Positions 5,416 to 6,879 of a DNA stretch of 6,879 nucleotides are shown here, in pieces. Source of the stretch: Gammaproteobacteria bacterium. GTDB taxonomy: Bacteria > Pseudomonadota > Gammaproteobacteria > Steroidobacterales > GCA-2729495. A program made the position numbers and the translations under genes. The notes beneath the pieces are model-generated. The model saw only the letters and a list, made by a program, of their open reading frames with translations. It did not search any database and was not told the DNA's origin. Position 1 is the stretch's first letter; every line of letters begins with the position of its first letter. The DNA lies in contig JAHDYN010000095.1 in assembly GCA_023383735.1 (NCBI GenBank), positions 1 to 6,879 of the forward strand, read 5' to 3'.

Positions 5416-6278
5416 GCAGTCGGCGGCCGGTTGCGCAATGCGCGCTTGAGCAGCCTGGCGAGGGATTCGGCGAGAGCGGCATCTTCTTCCGGCAGGCCGC
5501 GCACCGACAGATAGACCCGGCTGGTGATGGGTATCTCCGTCCACTGCTCCGGAGCGCCCGGCGGACTGCGCCTTGGATTGAGTGTGGGCCGCAGCTCGAG
5601 TTCGCGCAGCAGGTGGCCGAGTTCTGCGTGGTCCTCGCCATTCGCAGCCGCGGGTGCGGCCACAGCGCCCGCCTCTGCAGCCGGGATCGCGGCAGGCGTG
5701 CCGGCAGTTGCCGGGGTGGGCATTCCCTGCAGTACCGGCAGGCGTGGATGCGTATCCTCATGCAGCGGTGCCGCCGGGGGGGCGGGCATGCGCTCACCGC
5801 CAAAGCGCTGCCGGATCGATGCATCGGCGAGGCCGTAACTGCGCCGGTCGCCACCTGCCGGCGCCGCCGGGCTGGCAGGCCCAACCGCCGGTGCGGCGCC
5901 AATGGTATCGGCGGGCGCAGGGCCTGGTGATGCCGGCCCGGCTGTCTGAGGCGTCGGTTGTTCGGCAAAGAGTTGCTCGATTTCGGCACTGGGTAGTCCG
6001 CGATCCAGGATGTCCCTGATACCTTGTGCATCCAGTGCCGACAGGGCCCGGCCGATTTCCGCGAGGGTTGCGGTCAGCAGCTGTCCGCTGGCCTGCAAGC
6101 CCCTGACTCCCTTGATGAAAAGGAGTCTGGACAGGCACTCGTCGGGGTACCGCGTATGCGGGCCGCGACGCCCGACCTTGGGCAGCAGGCCCGACTGGAT
6201 GTAATAAACGATGGTGCGCCGGTCAAAGCCCGTCAGTTCAACCAGCTCGGAAAGCGCGTAGCTGCGGGGTGTGGACAT
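5412..6278 (-). CDS. MerR-family transcriptional regulator with long Pro/Ala linker and extra C-terminal module
   Basis: The protein has 288 residues, about twice a typical MerR regulator. Residues 6-75 form the MerR winged-helix domain: YALSELVELTGFDRRTIVYY, then SGLLPKVGRRGPHTRYPDE, then a helix with RLLFIKGVRGLQASG. Residues 76-105 continue as helix. Residues 106-215 are low-complexity and rich in Pro, Ala and Gly, probably a disordered tether. Residues 216-231 (DHAELGHLLRELELRP) and 246-283 (WTEIPITSRVYLSVRGL, then a helix with two basic turns) form a compact C-terminal module that may be the sensor or a partner-binding site. The only cysteine is C48, so a Cys-based metal or redox sensor like MerR, CueR or SoxR is unlikely. 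Its promoter has the 19-bp spacer and central dyad expected of autoregulation. It is co-transcribed with the TPR gene and divergent from the rhomboid gene. Confidence 0.88.
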   Translation of the reverse strand: MSTPRSYALSELVELTGFDRRTIVYYIQSGLLPKVGRRGPHTRYPDECLSRLLFIKGVRGLQASGQLLTATLAEIGRALSALDAQGIRDILDRGLPSAEIEQLFAEQPTPQTAGPASPGPAPADTIGAAPAVGPASPAAPAGGDRRSYGLADASIRQRFGGERMPAPPAAPLHEDTHPRLPVLQGMPTPATAGTPAAIPAAEAGAVAAPAAANGEDHAELGHLLRELELRPTLNPRRSPPGAPEQWTEIPITSRVYLSVRGLPEEDAALAESLARLLKRALRNRPPTA

Positions 6279-6290
6279 GCCTGGAACCTA

Positions 6291-6319
6291 TTGCACCGTC
6301 TATACAGTGCCAATATATA
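6291..6319 (+). promoter_or_regulatory. Putative sigma-70 promoter of the rhomboid gene
   Basis: A -35 TTGCAC (6291-6296), a 17-bp spacer and a -10 TATATA (6314-6319) read toward the rhomboid gene. The start of transcription would be near 6326, inside the AGCC-GCA-GGCT dyad that is centred in the opposite promoter's spacer. Binding of the MerR regulator there could therefore affect both directions. Both hexamers are close to consensus and the spacing is ideal; activity is inferred. Confidence 0.5.
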
Positions 6320-6344
6320 CCAGAGCCGCAGGCTGAAGTGTCAA
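6314..6344 (-). promoter_or_regulatory. MerR-type promoter with 19-bp spacer and central dyad, driving the merR-TPR unit
   Basis: Read on the minus strand, a perfect -35 TTGACA (6344-6339) is followed by a 19-bp spacer and TATATA (6319-6314). The spacer holds AGCC-TGC-GGCT (6334-6324), whose centre at 6329 is the exact middle of the spacer. MerR-family activators bind such dyads and untwist an overlong 19-20 bp spacer to allow open-complex formation. Transcription would start about 28 bases before the MerR start codon. The -10 box is the same palindromic TATATA used by the opposite promoter. Confidence 0.62.
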
Positions 6345-6373
6345 TATGCTGCCGATAGTTCCCGGAGTGACCC

Positions 6374-6879
6374 GTGTTTCCGATCAGTGACGAGAACCCG
6401 CATTTCCTCACGCCGTGGACGACGATCGGGCTGATCGCCCTGAATATCCTCGCCTGGGTTCTCGTGCAGGGTCTCGGCACCGAGCCGAAGCTCGGGGCCT
6501 CCGTCTGTACCCTCGGCCTGGTACCCGGCGAGCTGCTGCAGACGCTTGCTGCGGGCACGCGCTTCGAGATCGGACCGGGGATGCTGTGCGTGCTTACCGA
6601 TACACCGAACTGGGCCAGCGTCCTGTCGCACATGTTCCTGCACGGCGGCTGGCTGCACATCATCGGCAACCTGTGGTTCCTCTGGATCTTCGGCACCAAT
6701 GTCGAAGACTCGATGGGGCACGCACGCTTTCTGGTTTTCTACCTGCTCTGCGGCCTGGCGGCGGCTGCCCTGCAGATCTTTGCCGATCCGCGCTCCGGTA
6801 TCCCGATGGTGGGCGCATCCGGCGCAATCGGCGGCGTGATGGGCGCCTATGTGCTGCTCTACCCGAAGGTGCAGGTGAA
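6374..6879 (+). CDS. Rhomboid-family intramembrane serine protease, 3' end missing
   Basis: 168 residues are visible before the window ends. The start is the GTG at 6374: an in-frame TGA at 6368-6370 rules out anything further upstream, and GGAG (6364-6367) lies 6 bases before it. Rhomboids cut substrate membrane helices within the membrane. The first helix spans about residues 16-33. A long loop with two cysteines (C45, C72) follows. Next come HMFLHGGWLHIIGNLWF with the H95-xxx-N99 oxyanion-hole motif, and the catalytic serine S149 in GASG (147-150), with GxxxG-like packing after it (GGVMGAY). The catalytic histidine of the later helix lies beyond the window. The N-terminus (FPISDENPHFLTPW) is typical of bacterial rhomboids with a short cytoplasmic start. 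It is divergent from the MerR gene and shares its promoter region; the substrate is unknown. Confidence 0.93.
   Translation, partial: MFPISDENPHFLTPWTTIGLIALNILAWVLVQGLGTEPKLGASVCTLGLVPGELLQTLAAGTRFEIGPGMLCVLTDTPNWASVLSHMFLHGGWLHIIGNLWFLWIFGTNVEDSMGHARFLVFYLLCGLAAAALQIFADPRSGIPMVGASGAIGGVMGAYVLLYPKVQV

Noticed and set aside
5364..6019. Plus-strand open frames opposite the MerR and TPR genes
   Set aside because: They are shadow frames of high-GC coding sequence, rich in Arg, Ala, Pro and Gly, with no domain signatures.

Overview
The window is GC-rich and bacterial, and reads as a denitrifying or NO-reducing proteobacterium, most likely a gammaproteobacterium. The evidence is the style of its YebC/YeeN, NorC/NorB and rhomboid proteins; no rRNA or other taxonomic marker is present, so this is an inference. 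Eight protein genes are visible, two of them cut by the window edges. No tRNA, rRNA, CRISPR array, insertion sequence or integrase is seen.

Positions 1-554 (+): the C-terminal three quarters of a YebC/PmpR/TACO1-family protein, closest in style to the YeeN (YebC2) subgroup. Positions 555-773: a 219-base leader with an 8-bp-arm inverted repeat, a 16-bp tandem direct repeat and a possible -10 element, all upstream of the next operon. Positions 774-3554 (+): a compact nitric oxide reductase operon made of a small three-helix membrane protein of unknown function, norC, norB (4-base overlap with norC) and a small secreted class I cytochrome c. It ends in a perfect 12-bp intrinsic terminator. NorB carries every expected haem, FeB and catalytic ligand. 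NorC is about 50 residues longer than the well-known NorC proteins. The last cytochrome could deliver electrons to NorC in the periplasm. No norQ, norD or norR is in view.

Positions 3618-4517 (-), convergent with the nor operon: a 299-residue protein whose motifs align with ferredoxin-dependent bilin reductases (the PcyA/PebA/HY2 family). No bilin or phytochrome gene is nearby, and residues aligned with the PcyA catalytic His88 and Asp105 look replaced. This is the most surprising gene in the window.

Positions 4639-6278 (-): a two-gene unit with a 4-base overlap, encoding a MerR-type regulator with a long Pro/Ala linker and a separate C-terminal module, followed by an exported TPR protein. 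Positions 6374-6879 (+): a rhomboid intramembrane protease, cut by the window end and divergent from the MerR gene. The 95-base gap between them holds two back-to-back promoters that share one palindromic TATATA -10 box. The MerR-side promoter has a 19-bp spacer with a dyad at its exact centre, the hallmark of MerR-controlled promoters, which suggests autoregulation and possibly co-control of the rhomboid gene.
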